Positions 33,312 through 42,731 of a stretch of DNA of 64,000 bases are shown piece by piece; the first letter of the stretch is position 1; each line of letters begins with the position of its first letter. This DNA comes from Luminiphilus sp. (GTDB lineage Bacteria > Pseudomonadota > Gammaproteobacteria > Pseudomonadales > Halieaceae): NCBI GenBank assembly GCA_029242325.1, contig JAQWUD010000038.1, positions 1-64,000 on the forward strand. Reading direction: 5' to 3'. Both the position numbers and the translations under genes were made by a program. Below the pieces are notes generated by a model, which saw only the letters and a program-made list of their open reading frames with translations, was not told where the DNA came from and ran no database searches.

Positions 33312-34478
33312 CTATTGGTCATCAAAAATCATCGTTCTACGACCGTCTGAATCAAAAATCATGTCATCCGGGACTCTGGGATCCGGTTTGGATCGGTTGA
33401 TATGGGCGCGGTTGATGCTGTTGATATTAAAGATGTAAGCGATTACCTGTGCTACCGCCTCAAACAGGGACTCCGGGATGAAGCCCTCCAACTCGGTCGT
33501 AAAGAAGATCGCCCTCGCCAAAATGGGCGACTGGAAGAGCGGCACGCCTTCCTCCGCCGCTCGTTCTCTGATCCGCTCAGCCATAAAGTCGGAGCCCTTC
33601 GCCACCACTCTGGGGGGATCATCCGAAGAGGGATCATAAGCCAGCGCGACTGCGAAGTGCTCGGGGTTAGTGATGACCACGTCCGCCTCGGATATCGCCT
33701 CAAGCATTCTGCCCGCAGATAACTCGCGCTGCTTTTGACGAATACGCTGCTTGATCTCAGGCGACCCGTCCGTCTCCTTGCGTTCGTCTTTCACTTCCTT
33801 GAGAGACATTTTCATTTTTTTATTGTGCGTATAAATCTGATAAGGCGCGTCAATCAGCGCAATTAAAATCAATGTGGCCGAGGCGACTAAAAAAGCGGTG
33901 GTAAGCAATGAGGCAGACGCCGTCAGGCCCGGCTCTAGAGACATCAGTGCGATTTCTCCAAACTCCGGCACTGAAGCCTGTATGAGAAAGAAGGCCACGC
34001 CGCCCACTAGGATAAACTTCACAATCGCTTTCGCGAGCTCTACCAGGCTATTCATCCCGAAAATGCGTTTCAAGCCTGCTATGGGGCTGAGCTTCGAAGC
34101 CTTGGGCTGAATCGCCTTCCAACTAAAATTGTAACCGCCAATCAGCCCGGAACTGATCAACACGACCACCGCCGCCAAAATCAGGATGGGCAAAATTGCA
34201 AACAGCGCCTCGGCCGATGCGTCGCCGAGGCGCGCGACGACGACTTGAGGCTCGGCGACCGCGAGCGGGTCAAAAACAAAACCTCGCGCAAATATATTGG
34301 AGACATTGCCCAGGAGGGAGGCCCCAAATAGGTAGATATAAAGCGCAACACAAATCACTGAGGCTGCAATGGTGATCTCTCTCGAGCGCGCAATTTGACC
34401 CTCTTCCCGCGACTTACTCAGTTTCCGAGCAGTAGGCTCTTCGGTTTTTTCCTGACTGTCGTCCTGTTGATCAGCCAT
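33312..34478 (-). CDS. flhB: Export switch protein FlhB
   Basis: Inner-membrane protein that switches export from hook to filament substrates after autocleavage. The 388 residues start with KTEEPTARKLSKSREEGQIARS and have four membrane segments. The cleavage motif is NPEH (ITNPEHFAVAL) in place of the common NPTH, followed by the C-terminal domain ending IPESLFEAVAQVIAYIF. ATG at 34478-34476 overlaps the fliR stop as TAATG; the longer frame is fliR read-through. NPEH keeps the Asn-Pro cleavage bond and His. Confidence 0.96.
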   Translation of the reverse strand: MADQQDDSQEKTEEPTARKLSKSREEGQIARSREITIAASVICVALYIYLFGASLLGNVSNIFARGFVFDPLAVAEPQVVVARLGDASAEALFAILPILILAAVVVLISSGLIGGYNFSWKAIQPKASKLSPIAGLKRIFGMNSLVELAKAIVKFILVGGVAFFLIQASVPEFGEIALMSLEPGLTASASLLTTAFLVASATLILIALIDAPYQIYTHNKKMKMSLKEVKDERKETDGSPEIKQRIRQKQRELSAGRMLEAISEADVVITNPEHFAVALAYDPSSDDPPRVVAKGSDFMAERIRERAAEEGVPLFQSPILARAIFFTTELEGFIPESLFEAVAQVIAYIFNINSINRAHINRSKPDPRVPDDMIFDSDGRRTMIFDDQ

Positions 34479-35248
34479 TAGGGCACCATCCACATTGATT
34501 GGGCTGTATCGAACGCCTCCAACCATATCCATTCAATGCGATGACCAATATTTGCCATGTAGACAACAATAAGGATCATCCCCGTGAGCACCATAGCGGG
34601 AAAGCCGACCGCAAAAATGTTGAGTGCAGGAGCTGCTCTGGTCACAATTCCGATACAAAGATTAATCAACATCATCGTAAGCATGATGGGTAGCGCCACC
34701 AGCACCGCACCCAAAAAAGCCATTGCTGTCCAGTCAATGACGTTGGCAATCGTCTCCTTCACGAGAATGGCTCCGCCGATGGGGAGCACCTCAAAGCTCT
34801 GAAGAATCAACTTGATCATGATCAAGTGTCCGCCCACAGAGAGAAAAATGAGTGTGGATAACACCACGAGAAAAGACGAGATAACAGGCACCTGCGCCGC
34901 GTTAGGATCAATGGTTTGTGCCATCCCCAACGACATACTCATGGACATTGTCTGTCCAGCTATTACCATGGCCGCATTCACCACCTGAAGTACGACCGCA
35001 AATAGGATCCCAATAAACAACTCCCAGGTAATCAGGCGAATCCCTGCTGCACTCGCAGCATCGATGACAGGTAAATCCAGCGTCGGGTAGATAAAGATAG
35101 TGAGCACTAGGGCGAGAGCAATACGGATACGGACCGACACCACTCTCAGCGACACTAGCGGTGCAGCCATTAAAAGCGCAGAAATCCTGAGAAAAGGGAT
35201 CAACCCGGTGATGAGGATCTGTAAAAGATCATCAAGAATTAGGTTCAT
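34478..35248 (-). CDS. fliR: Export gate protein FliR
   Basis: Component of the FliP5-FliQ4-FliR1 export channel. It is 256 residues and very hydrophobic, with several membrane segments and the FliR pattern FLRISALLMAAPLVSLRVVSVRIR near the start (read as two segments), and TMSMSMSLGMAQTIDPNAA near residue 110. It overlaps fliQ by 4 bases at its start and flhB by 1 base at its end. Confidence 0.95.
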   Translation of the reverse strand: MNLILDDLLQILITGLIPFLRISALLMAAPLVSLRVVSVRIRIALALVLTIFIYPTLDLPVIDAASAAGIRLITWELFIGILFAVVLQVVNAAMVIAGQTMSMSMSLGMAQTIDPNAAQVPVISSFLVVLSTLIFLSVGGHLIMIKLILQSFEVLPIGGAILVKETIANVIDWTAMAFLGAVLVALPIMLTMMLINLCIGIVTRAAPALNIFAVGFPAMVLTGMILIVVYMANIGHRIEWIWLEAFDTAQSMWMVP

Positions 35249-35517
35249 CGCGTAAAGACTTGAGGTATCAGATCAAAGACCGAGATAAAAAATTCACTTA
35301 AGACGGTCAGCTGCCAATCTCCCAGAACTAAGAGCGTCACCACCATTGCTGCGAGCTTGGGAATAAAGCTCAAGGTCATCTCTTGGATAGATGTGGCCGC
35401 CTGGATCACACCGATTAGCAGGCCCACCGACAGCGCGATAATCAACACCGGACCGGCAACGTAAATCACCGTCCAAATCGCCTCTCTTCCGATACCGATG
35501 ATTTCAGTAGTTTCCAT
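35245..35517 (-). CDS. fliQ: Export gate protein FliQ
   Basis: Small channel subunit of 90 residues with two membrane helices (WTVIYVAGPVLIIALSVGLLI and LAAMVVTLLVLGDWQL) around the conserved GVIQAATSIQEMTLSFIPKL loop. It lies 10 bases after fliP. Confidence 0.96.
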   Translation of the reverse strand: METTEIIGIGREAIWTVIYVAGPVLIIALSVGLLIGVIQAATSIQEMTLSFIPKLAAMVVTLLVLGDWQLTVLSEFFISVFDLIPQVFTR

Positions 35518-35527
35518 TCACCCAGCC

Positions 35528-36259
35528 CTATACATAGCTGCCAGTCAGAGAGATCATCAGAAGCGTCCAGCCGTCGACCATGACAAACAGCAGTAATTTA
35601 AACGGCATCGAGATGATCATGGGAGAGAGCATCATCATCCCCATCGACATCAGCACGCTGGCGACCACCATGTCGATAATGATGAAGGGTATATACAGCA
35701 TGAATCCAATAGTAAACGCGCTCTTTAACTCCGACGTAATGAACGCAGGTACCAGAACCGTGAGCGGTGTTTCCATTGGCTCATTGATATCGGGGTTCTG
35801 GGAAATGCTGACAAAAGTTTGCAGATCCTTGTCTCGCGTTTGTCTCAGCATAAATCCTTTGAGCGGGATCTGCGCCGCCTCAACCGCAGCTTCGAGGTTG
35901 ATCTCGTCATCAGAGTAGGGCGCGAGCGCATCCTCATAGACATCCGTAAACACCGGGGTCATGATAAAGATCGTGAGAAACAGCGCGATGCCCAGCAGGA
36001 TCTGATTTGGCGGCGTCTGCGCCGTACCCATGGCCTGACGCAACAAAGAGAGCACAATAATGACCCGCGTAAAGCTGGTCATCATCAGTAAGATGGAGGG
36101 TAGCAACGTGAGGACCGTCATCAGTCCAAGCAGCTGCAAGGTCACCGAGTATTCCGTTTCCCCCGCCGCACCCTCGACTGCGCTCAGGATAGGAATAGCG
36201 CCCTGAGCCGAAACGTCGGTCGCTATAAAAAAAAGTGCCAATAAAAGCGCTGTGCGCAT
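35528..36259 (-). CDS. fliP: Export gate protein FliP
   Basis: Main subunit of the flagellar export channel. It has a cleavable-type signal sequence (ALLLALFFIATDVSA), a periplasmic loop, and the FliP signature blocks SILLMMTSFTRVIIVLSLLR and PPNQILLGIALFLTIFIM. The 243 residues are the usual length. It is preceded by fliO with a 40-base gap. Confidence 0.97.
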   Translation of the reverse strand: MRTALLLALFFIATDVSAQGAIPILSAVEGAAGETEYSVTLQLLGLMTVLTLLPSILLMMTSFTRVIIVLSLLRQAMGTAQTPPNQILLGIALFLTIFIMTPVFTDVYEDALAPYSDDEINLEAAVEAAQIPLKGFMLRQTRDKDLQTFVSISQNPDINEPMETPLTVLVPAFITSELKSAFTIGFMLYIPFIIIDMVVASVLMSMGMMMLSPMIISMPFKLLLFVMVDGWTLLMISLTGSYV

Positions 36260-36299
36260 GCCTCCCCCATCACTCGTCTGCCCGCGACGCCGAGGAAAC

Positions 36300-36596
36300 C
36301 TAGCTCGAGCGCTCGACTTCTTCCTGGAATGAGCGCTCTATGGGAGCCTGATCTGACAACGTCGCTACTTTGCTGATGTTACCGGCAGTTGCGCCGATTA
36401 AGAACCTTTGATTGTCTACTTCTACCAGCATTAATTCGGCAGTGCGGTTCAACCGAACCCGACCGGTGATACGAATTGGCATCCACAATTTATTGTTGTC
36501 GCGAAGTCGTCGTAGCGCATAAAAACTGGCTGCCATCGCCAGTGACACAACAAATAAGGCCAGGACCCATCGAACCCAGCTCAGTTCTTCAGCCAT
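36300..36596 (-). CDS. fliO: Flagellar biosynthesis protein FliO
   Basis: Helps FliP assemble. It is a 98-residue protein with one N-terminal membrane helix (WVLALFVVSLAMAASFYALR) and a cytoplasmic tail with the MLVEVDNQRFLIGATAGNIS segment found in FliO. The small size is normal for FliO; position between fliN and fliP supports the call. Confidence 0.9.
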   Translation of the reverse strand: MAEELSWVRWVLALFVVSLAMAASFYALRRLRDNNKLWMPIRITGRVRLNRTAELMLVEVDNQRFLIGATAGNISKVATLSDQAPIERSFQEEVERSS

Positions 36597-36611
36597 GAGA
36601 GGTTATCAGCG

Positions 36612-36962
36612 CTAGAGTTTTTCGACGCGGTCTTCTGAGGGCAAAATTCGGGTCAACCGGACGCCGTACCGGTCATTCACCAAAACAACTTCGCCCTGGG
36701 CCACAACGGTATTGTTCACCAACAGATCCAGCGGCTCGCCAGCGTTTCGCTCAAGCTCTATCACACTACCTTGCTTTAAGCGCAGCAGATCCCGAATCTT
36801 CAAGCGCGTTCGGCCTACCTCCACCGAGAGAGTAACAGGCACGCTCTGAAGCACATCCGCTGACACCATGGTCATCGCGTCGAAAGCCGCTTCTCCCATG
36901 CCATCATCATCAGTCAGTTGATCAAGTGTGACGTCTGCAGTGCCTTCTTCTTCTTCACTCAT
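36612..36962 (-). CDS. fliN: Motor switch protein FliN
   Basis: C-ring subunit needed for switching and for docking of the export ATPase complex. It is 116 residues with an acidic N-terminus and the SpoA domain (VPVTLSVEVGRTRLKIRDLL, GSVIELERNAGEPLDLLVN, VRLTRI). Starts 29 bases after the fliM stop. Confidence 0.96.
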   Translation of the reverse strand: MSEEEEGTADVTLDQLTDDDGMGEAAFDAMTMVSADVLQSVPVTLSVEVGRTRLKIRDLLRLKQGSVIELERNAGEPLDLLVNNTVVAQGEVVLVNDRYGVRLTRILPSEDRVEKL

Positions 36963-36991
36963 GTCTGTCTCCTTAAACCCGCCACACAGTG

Positions 36992-37996
36992 TCAGGCCTC
37001 TGACAATTCAATTGCCTTCAGCAGTCGGGCTGCGGCACATCCATTGACAGTGCCGACCTCTGCATCGAATAGAGGAATATCATCGATCAGGACCCTGGCG
37101 AGATCAAACTTCCTCAGATCCAGCACGTCACCCTGCTTCATTTTATTGAAGTCTCCGAGCGTAAGCTCTATTTCACCCAGTAATACTCTGTGCTCCAGCT
37201 CTGCGTCAGACGCCGCGCTAGCGAGCTCCCTCGCCCAAATATCGTGATCCACTGAAGGATCCTCAGAATCCTGTACCCGGCCTCGCAGAACATCCCTTAT
37301 GGGCTTTAAGGTCGAGAACGGATAGACGATCTCTATCGACCCACGCTCTTTGCCCAGTAGCTCAACCTCAAGGTGACACACAATCACCAAATCGTTTTCA
37401 TCAACGAGCTGAACGAACTGCGGATTAATTTCAGACGCGACATGCTCGCACTGGACATCCATAATGGGTGACCAGGCCTCATGGATAGAGGCAAAAATCA
37501 CCTCCAGCATAATATTGATAATGCGGGTCTCGGTCGGCGTGAACATGCGTCCTGGAGGCAACCCTTCGATGCCGCGTCCAAAACCTCCAAAAAAGTTGTC
37601 CAGCGCAGCGAAAACGACACTGGGGTCAATCACCACCATCGAGGTCCCACGCAGGCCGCTCAAGCGCACCGTGTTGACCGAGAGCGGGGGTTTCAGATCC
37701 AAGAGATAGTCCGAGTACGTCATGGTTCTCACTCGGTTGGCCGTGATTCTGGGACTGGTTCGCAATACTTCCAGCAGCCCAAGCCTTACATGGCGAGTAA
37801 ACCGCTCGGTAATCATGTCCACGGCGGCGAGGTTGATACCAATGGTCGTATCTTCCGTCACTAGATTGTGCGGACGGACTGACGCGTTGGAGACCTGGGA
37901 GGGATCTAACAGGGAACCCAGGTCCTCATCAAAGCCGTCATCGGAAGCGAGCGCACTGAGCTCCTCTTCTGAAAGTCTGCTACTGTCTTCAACCAT
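36992..37996 (-). CDS. fliM: Motor switch protein FliM
   Basis: C-ring protein that binds phospho-CheY. The 334 residues begin with the CheY-binding motif (RLSEEELSALAS, compare LSQxEIDALL), then the middle domain (SGLRGTSMVVIDPSVVFAAL, FFGGFGRG) and a C-terminal SpoA domain. Retention of the N-terminal motif says the motor is still under chemotaxis control even though no che gene lies in the window. Confidence 0.96.
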   Translation of the reverse strand: MVEDSSRLSEEELSALASDDGFDEDLGSLLDPSQVSNASVRPHNLVTEDTTIGINLAAVDMITERFTRHVRLGLLEVLRTSPRITANRVRTMTYSDYLLDLKPPLSVNTVRLSGLRGTSMVVIDPSVVFAALDNFFGGFGRGIEGLPPGRMFTPTETRIINIMLEVIFASIHEAWSPIMDVQCEHVASEINPQFVQLVDENDLVIVCHLEVELLGKERGSIEIVYPFSTLKPIRDVLRGRVQDSEDPSVDHDIWARELASAASDAELEHRVLLGEIELTLGDFNKMKQGDVLDLRKFDLARVLIDDIPLFDAEVGTVNGCAAARLLKAIELSEA

Positions 37997-38032
37997 TATA
38001 CGTTCCTAGCCCTTGTGCGAGACCGCGATGCC

Positions 38033-38620
38033 TTACTGCACCACAAACTCTGTAAAGAGAACCGCTTCCACGCCACCAAAATCTTCGTAGTTTTCCAGCA
38101 CAGCGTTCATCGCCGTCTTCATCCTCTCTGCCAAATCCTTTCTAAAATTCGGCGCTGATAATGTTGTCTCATCGACTCTGCGCATCACGTCAAGCAACGC
38201 GGACCGAATTGCAAACTCGTGCTTCTCCATATTAGCCACAACGCGGTCGTCATAATGCGTCATGATTGCTACCTTGATCTGCATGACTTTTCGCGAGTTG
38301 ACGATATTGGCAACCAGCGGCCGCTCTATTTCCATATAGGTATTTTCGAAGCGCGTCAGCTCAGGAGAGTCAAGCTTTTCCTTGTCGGGGCCCCGCGCCA
38401 ACTCCTCCGCCTTCTCACGCGCGCTGGCAGCATCAAGCTCTAATTGCTGCACGGTCTGCTCGATTCGCTCCGCAGAATCCGGATCGAAATACCCCACAAA
38501 ATACATGGTGGCTAATATCGTCACCGCGAGCGTAATCAGCGCACCCACCCCTATCAGGATGTATGTCACGATCGGTGATTTCGCCTTTCCTTCACCCGCT
38601 TCTATTTCTTCATCGGCCAT
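38033..38620 (-). CDS. fliL: Flagellar basal-body-associated protein FliL
   Basis: Single-pass inner membrane protein next to the stators. It is 195 residues with one membrane helix (TYILIGVGALITLAVTILAT, about 17-40), a long linker with a helical segment and the periplasmic FliL domain (KVAIMTHYDDRVVANMEKHE, IRSALLDVMRRVDETTL). It begins the fliLMNOPQR-flhB stretch. Confidence 0.93.
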   Translation of the reverse strand: MADEEIEAGEGKAKSPIVTYILIGVGALITLAVTILATMYFVGYFDPDSAERIEQTVQQLELDAASAREKAEELARGPDKEKLDSPELTRFENTYMEIERPLVANIVNSRKVMQIKVAIMTHYDDRVVANMEKHEFAIRSALLDVMRRVDETTLSAPNFRKDLAERMKTAMNAVLENYEDFGGVEAVLFTEFVVQ

Positions 38621-38655
38621 GAGCCTCTCCCTTCCTCAATCCCGTGCGCTCAGTC

Positions 38656-40908
38656 TCAAGCCCAAAAGTCTATCGTATCCAGATCGAGATCTAGATCCAG
38701 ATCTTCCAGTATATTTTCCGACGCATCAGCCACCAGCTGATCCACCGCACCGCCCTCATCATTGACACCTGATTGGGCACCGCGGCCGCGCTCACCGCCC
38801 TGCTGCGAGTCTTGTCCTACAGCCAGTTGAGCCAGCTGAATACCGTTTTGCTGCAGTGCATCTCGCAATCTGGGCAAGGAATCACCCAGTAATTCGCGGG
38901 TAACAGCATTGGCTGAACTGATTTGCGCGTCCAGCTTGCCATCCCGCATCTCCATCACTACATCAATGGCACCCAATTCCTTGGGATGCACGTTCAGTGT
39001 CAGGCGGTAGTGACCGGCCGCAATATTGGCCGCCAGTCGATGCCCAAGCGCCTCGGAAAGCTGCCGTCCTGCCGCCTCTCTGGCGAGCAACTGATTGCCA
39101 GGTGACGGATAAGCGGGCTTGGAACTATCGCTCTGAGCAATACGGTCTGAGCCCGACAGAATATTCTGTCGCGCGAATCCCGCCTCAGCCTGCGCGACGA
39201 GTTTGGGCGTAGCAGGATCAACTGAGTCGCCCGCTAAAAAGGCATTTGTCGTGGGAAGAGGCTTTTGAGGGGTAGTCGCGCCCGTCACCCTGCTGATCAC
39301 CAGATCACGCAAGACGGTCGCGGTCTCGACACTAGGCTTGACCACATCAGTCACCTTCACGGCGCCGTCAATTTTTGCATCAGCCTTAAGCTGGTTAGCG
39401 CTCACTGACACTCCCCGCATCGCAAATCGATCCATCGTCGCCTGCCGCGCTTTGGGCGCTTGAACGGTATCAGTCATTGCCATGGCTTGCATATAACCGG
39501 GGTCTGCCGATGGCTGCACTTGTGCCAAAGTTGCGGTGGCTGCCTGAGTCAGGCTAGCGCCCGCTGGCACAGCTGTGCCAGCTACAGAGACCTGAAGTGG
39601 CAGCGGCTGTGCAACGGCCGCCGACCGGGCCAGCCTCAATTCAGCGTCAGACACTGCCGAAGGCTGCATCGCAGCGACAGCCTGTGGTAAGGCATTCGTG
39701 CGCAGCCACTGTGTCACCTCAGGCGCAATCGCCAGTGACAAAGCTTTAGGTTGTATGGCTTTAGGTTGTATGGCGCCATCTTGTAAAGCATCTGAAATAC
39801 GTCCTTGCACGGCGGGCTGACCCAGCCAGCCTTGCACAAGGGGCGCCAGGCGCTCTGCCGAAACTGGCTGAGCAGAGGCAACCAAGTTACCCGTTACAGG
39901 GGTTACCTCGGGGGCAATCACACGCGCCAGGCTCGTGGCCAGTTCTTTAGCGACTGCCTGAATATCTTTGCCGGACTGAAACCCGGTATTGGCTGACGCA
40001 CCGGCGCTGCTTCCTGCATCACCAAGAAGGGAGGCAGCGATAGCGCTTTCAAGTTGTAATCCGAGGGCTTCAGCAGATTTGTTGAGAGAGGGGCCTTGAC
40101 CCTGTGCTGCAAGCATCGGGCTAACAGAAGCTTCACTCAGCAGCGCCGCGACAGAAGGAGCCACCACTGATGCAATCGATGCGCTGAGCTGGGTATCGCT
40201 TGCATCAGCCGATGCACCCAAAAGGGCCGTCAGATCAGTCATCGTGCCGGCTGCAGCATTACCAAGCTGCGGCTCAATCTCGGCCGCAAGCTGGGTTTGC
40301 CACTGATTGGGCAATGCTTCACGGCCTTTGAGCATACGCTCCAGTGCAGGTGCTGTGAGTTGCGCCAGTTGTGCTGCTGCATCATCGGTCAATGCCGCGG
40401 CGACATCTGCGCGCAACTTCTCAAGGAGTCCCAGCGACTCAAGCTTGCTGAAAAGCGTCGCACCCTGATTTGCCTGGGCGGAAAGACCCGCTTCAATTCG
40501 GTTAGCACTCTGGCCAGACACCGCAAACAGCTGCGCCAGCGCATCGGCCGACATACCAGATTGTTGCGCAAAAGAGAGCACAGCGGCTTCTTCCGTTTGG
40601 TCGCCTACCAATACCAGGTCAAAATCGCGAAGCGTGTGCTTTTCAGTTTGCGCTTCACCGGTAACGAGATCACGCGAAGCCTGCCGAACGGCAGGTGCAA
40701 TGCGCCGCGTAGCGGTTTGGAGAGGCTCCGAAACCGGCAAACGCTTGCCGTCTCCAGCGGCCAGATGCGCGCTTTCCGACGCCACCAATGCCTGCTTGAA
40801 GGAGGCACCTTCACCACCGTTAGCTGTTGATTTTGAAGCAGAATCCTTGGCCTGCGCATTCAGCGTGCCAAGTAACTTTGCTATGTCTGATCCAATCTTA
40901 GAGTCCAC
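38656..40908 (-). CDS. fliK: Flagellar hook-length control protein FliK
   Basis: Exported molecular ruler that triggers the FlhB switch. About 750 residues, mostly Ala/Gln/Ser-rich, with the FliK C-terminal domain at about residues 600-700 (YRLTLNVHPKELGAIDVVME, AVTRELLGDSLPRLRDALQQ). This is long for FliK (commonly 400-600), in line with a large FlgE. I set the start at GTG 40908, 25 bases after fliJ; ATG 41007 would overlap fliJ by 74 bases. The very end is Asp/Leu-rich. Confidence 0.88.
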   Translation of the reverse strand: MDSKIGSDIAKLLGTLNAQAKDSASKSTANGGEGASFKQALVASESAHLAAGDGKRLPVSEPLQTATRRIAPAVRQASRDLVTGEAQTEKHTLRDFDLVLVGDQTEEAAVLSFAQQSGMSADALAQLFAVSGQSANRIEAGLSAQANQGATLFSKLESLGLLEKLRADVAAALTDDAAAQLAQLTAPALERMLKGREALPNQWQTQLAAEIEPQLGNAAAGTMTDLTALLGASADASDTQLSASIASVVAPSVAALLSEASVSPMLAAQGQGPSLNKSAEALGLQLESAIAASLLGDAGSSAGASANTGFQSGKDIQAVAKELATSLARVIAPEVTPVTGNLVASAQPVSAERLAPLVQGWLGQPAVQGRISDALQDGAIQPKAIQPKALSLAIAPEVTQWLRTNALPQAVAAMQPSAVSDAELRLARSAAVAQPLPLQVSVAGTAVPAGASLTQAATATLAQVQPSADPGYMQAMAMTDTVQAPKARQATMDRFAMRGVSVSANQLKADAKIDGAVKVTDVVKPSVETATVLRDLVISRVTGATTPQKPLPTTNAFLAGDSVDPATPKLVAQAEAGFARQNILSGSDRIAQSDSSKPAYPSPGNQLLAREAAGRQLSEALGHRLAANIAAGHYRLTLNVHPKELGAIDVVMEMRDGKLDAQISSANAVTRELLGDSLPRLRDALQQNGIQLAQLAVGQDSQQGGERGRGAQSGVNDEGGAVDQLVADASENILEDLDLDLDLDTIDFWA
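39743..39772 (-). repeat. Perfect 15-bp tandem duplication inside fliK
   Basis: GCTTTAGGTTGTATG occurs twice head to tail, encoding the repeated peptide AIQPK. It keeps the reading frame and suggests recent slippage in the ruler region of FliK. Confidence 0.85.
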
Positions 40909-40933
40909 TGTCCGACCACTTATGTCATTGCCG

Positions 40934-41389
40934 CTACGTAGAATTATGCAAGTCTCGTGCCAAAACTGCTCTGGAGTGACTTTGCACGGCCCATTCGTCC
41001 AGTGCATCGGTCTCCAGTCGCTCGCGATCGCGGCGGACTTTGTCTACGCTTTGACTCTGCAGGTGTTCATATTTCTGAACCAGAGCATCTGTTTTGGCAT
41101 GCGCTGCCAAAGCCATTCGAACCCCGTCTTTCAGTTCGAAAATACGCCCTTCACATTGGTTTCGTAACGTATCGAGATCAGACAGAAAAGCTTTTAACAC
41201 CCGCCAGTCACCAATATCACAGGTATTGTGAGCGGTCAGCTGGGCGCGCAAATTGTGCTGCCGCTCCATAACCTTCTCTCGATTCTGCTCGGTTTCAGAC
41301 AGCAAGCGACGCAAATTTGCTATCGCCGCCAATTCCTGCTGTGAGCGCCGCTGGTATTTGAGCACTAGCGGGTCCCATTTAGTGGTCAT
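40934..41389 (-). CDS. fliJ: Export chaperone-escort protein FliJ
   Basis: Coiled-coil protein of the export ATPase complex. It is 151 residues, nearly all helical and charged, with two long helices (LVLKYQRRSQQELAAIANLR; VQKYEHLQSQSVDKVRRDRE). I chose ATG 41389 (MTTKWDP), which overlaps the fliI end by 11 bases; the longer frame is fliI read-through. Sequence in this family is poorly conserved, so position carries much of the call. Confidence 0.87.
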   Translation of the reverse strand: MTTKWDPLVLKYQRRSQQELAAIANLRRLLSETEQNREKVMERQHNLRAQLTAHNTCDIGDWRVLKAFLSDLDTLRNQCEGRIFELKDGVRMALAAHAKTDALVQKYEHLQSQSVDKVRRDRERLETDALDEWAVQSHSRAVLARDLHNST

Positions 41390-42731
41390 GCTGGCCCCTT
41401 GCAACGATTTGAGCCATTGCCGCATTGGCCTGGTTGATGTCACAGCTTTCATCTGCGCCTTGGCGCAGGAAATCAAGCATCAAGGGCCTGATGGCTATCG
41501 CCCGATCAAGCTCTGGATCCGTCCCTTTTTCATAGGCGCCCACCATGATGAGATCGCGATTTGCCTCATACAGCGACCATAACCTCCGGAAGTCGGTCGC
41601 TCGACTGAGCTCAGGAGCACCCAATACTTTGGTTGCCAACCTGGAAATAGAACCACGTAAATTGATGGCGGGGTAAATCCCGGTATCGGCCAACTCTCTC
41701 GACAACATAATTTGCCCATCCAGCGACGCTCTCGCCACCTCGACGATAGGATCCATGCCCTCGTCGTGCTCCGACAACACGGTATACACGCTAGTAATGG
41801 TGCCTCCGTTGTCGCCCGGACCTCCACGTTCGATCATCTTCGGCAGATCACTGAAAACCGAGGGCGGATAACCTTTATTGGTGGGCGGCTCCCCCGTCGC
41901 CAGGCCAATCTCTCTTTGGGCGTGGGCAATCCGCGTCAGGCTGTCACACAACAAGAGGACGTCGTTTCCCTGATCTCGGAAGTATTCTGCAACCAGGTGC
42001 GCCACTTCAGCAGCCTGACGGCGCATGACAGATGCACAGTCAGATGTGGCAAGGATCACGACAGCCTTCTTCAGGCCTTCAGGGCCCAAGCTCTCTGCCA
42101 GAAATTCCCCCGCCTCACGGCCGCGCTCTCCAATGAGCGCCAGCACAACAACATCAGCCCGAGTATGACGCGTCATCATCCCCAACAGGGTACTCTTGCC
42201 AACGCCGGATCCTGCAATCAATCCAACACGCTGACCTTTGGCTAGCGTCAGCACGCCGTTGATCGCTCGGACCCCCACATCCAGTGGTTCCGAAACCGGT
42301 TTCCTGCGCAAGGCGGGGACAGAGCGGCCGAAAAAATTTGCCGCAAAGCGTGGCGGCACCAAGGGTTTAGCGTCAAGCGGATTACCGAGAGGGTCTATCA
42401 CCCGGCCCAGCAAATAATCTCCAACAGGTAAGCCGATTCGCTTGTGGACCAGCCGTATCCTGCTATCACGTGAGATACCAACGGTATCTGAAAAAGGGAT
42501 CAGCTTCAGTGAGTCGTCTGAAAACGCAACCACCTCAGCAGCGACATTAGGTGTATCAGACGCATCCGTTTCGATTTCGCACATGGCACCCAGCGGCGCC
42601 TGAAGGCCATCGCACTCCACAACATGGCCCGATACTTGCCGTATTTTGGCCCAAGTCCGGGCGTCTGGTGGCGACAGCGCCGGCCACTCCGGTCTGATAT
42701 CGGTCGTCTCTTGATCCAGTATCGGCTCCAT
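41379..42731 (-). CDS. fliI: Flagellar export ATPase FliI
   Basis: F1-beta-like ATPase that unfolds and delivers export substrates. The 450 residues hold Walker A GLIAGSGVGKSTLLGM near residue 170, Walker B DVLLLCDSLTRIAHAQREIG and the FliI C-terminal region. It starts with a 1-base overlap to fliH. Normal length. Confidence 0.97.
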   Translation of the reverse strand: MEPILDQETTDIRPEWPALSPPDARTWAKIRQVSGHVVECDGLQAPLGAMCEIETDASDTPNVAAEVVAFSDDSLKLIPFSDTVGISRDSRIRLVHKRIGLPVGDYLLGRVIDPLGNPLDAKPLVPPRFAANFFGRSVPALRRKPVSEPLDVGVRAINGVLTLAKGQRVGLIAGSGVGKSTLLGMMTRHTRADVVVLALIGERGREAGEFLAESLGPEGLKKAVVILATSDCASVMRRQAAEVAHLVAEYFRDQGNDVLLLCDSLTRIAHAQREIGLATGEPPTNKGYPPSVFSDLPKMIERGGPGDNGGTITSVYTVLSEHDEGMDPIVEVARASLDGQIMLSRELADTGIYPAINLRGSISRLATKVLGAPELSRATDFRRLWSLYEANRDLIMVGAYEKGTDPELDRAIAIRPLMLDFLRQGADESCDINQANAAMAQIVARGQHDH

